This document shows, one piece after another, positions 52,121 through 52,160 of a stretch of 52,160 nucleotides of DNA. Position 1 is the stretch's first letter, and each line of letters starts with the position of its first letter. The DNA comes from an uncultured Collinsella sp. (lineage in GTDB: Bacteria > Actinomycetota > Coriobacteriia > Coriobacteriales > Coriobacteriaceae): positions 1 through 52,160 of the forward strand of contig CATYLC010000015.1 of the NCBI GenBank assembly GCA_958408685.1, in the 5' to 3' direction. The notes beneath the pieces were generated by a model, which ran no database searches, was not told the origin of the DNA, and was given only the letters and a program-made list of their open reading frames with translations. The position numbers and the translations under genes were made by a program.

Positions 52121-52160
52121 GTTCGTGTGGGTAGTCCCTACGCCTCGCGCCCCGGCAGGG

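Overview
The window looks like a piece of a Coriobacteriia chromosome, most likely Collinsella or a close relative. The reasons are the high GC of most genes, the compact housekeeping content, Shine-Dalgarno sequences of the AAGGAG/GAAAGG type before nearly every gene, the arginine deiminase pathway, and many short palindromic intergenic repeats. The taxonomic call is an inference from style and gene content. No rRNA, tRNA, CRISPR array, prophage module or transposase gene is visible.

Layout. 0.1-11 kb: a radical SAM PflX-like activase, a candidate structured RNA, an undecaprenyl-phosphate sugar-1-phosphate transferase, trpS, an MGMT-type protein, a MarR regulator with a DegV fatty-acid-binding protein, a solo B3/B4 protein, ATP-dependent PEP carboxykinase and a polysaccharide flippase. 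11-24.5 kb: a PrpE/ApaH-like phosphatase, a K+/H+ antiporter, the serine genes serC-serA with an M20 peptidase and a shortened DUF1015 protein, two tandem histidine phosphatases, a nitroreductase, a DUF308 and a YaiI protein, a His-rich metal permease and a DEDDh exonuclease. 24.6-26.3 kb: a lower-GC insert with one AbiEi/DUF559-like gene between 29-bp direct repeats. 26.5-30 kb: a metal-efflux operon (ArsR/SmtB, stand-alone HMA protein, Zn/Cd P-type ATPase) with three look-alike operators, then a DtxR/MntR regulator. 30-41 kb: HAD with ABC-F, the pstSCAB phosphate importer, an M20 dipeptidase with a HAD phosphatase, a second DegV, and a DinJ/YafQ toxin-antitoxin pair with a 32-bp operator. 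41-48 kb: a LOG-family protein, tgt and queA for queuosine, an SDR, and a large tail-anchored coiled-coil protein. 48-52 kb: a lower-GC arginine deiminase operon (antiporter, arcA, ornithine carbamoyltransferase); no carbamate kinase lies in the window.

How it fits together. The organism appears to be an anaerobe that gains ATP from arginine (arcA plus OTC plus antiporter), makes serine from 3-phosphoglycerate (serA, serC, and possibly a histidine phosphatase for the last step), imports phosphate at high affinity, incorporates exogenous fatty acids (DegV/FakB) and manages transition metals through ArsR- and DtxR-type regulators.

The least ordinary content is between genes. At least five families of intergenic palindromes recur, mostly just after stop codons. 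Two are long enough to be structured RNAs or mobile units: a 116-bp element present twice with two differences, and a 125-bp triple-nested palindrome. These and the direct-repeat-flanked orphan nuclease-like gene are the best candidates for something undescribed. All gene starts are chosen by ribosome-binding site and family length. No database search was possible.
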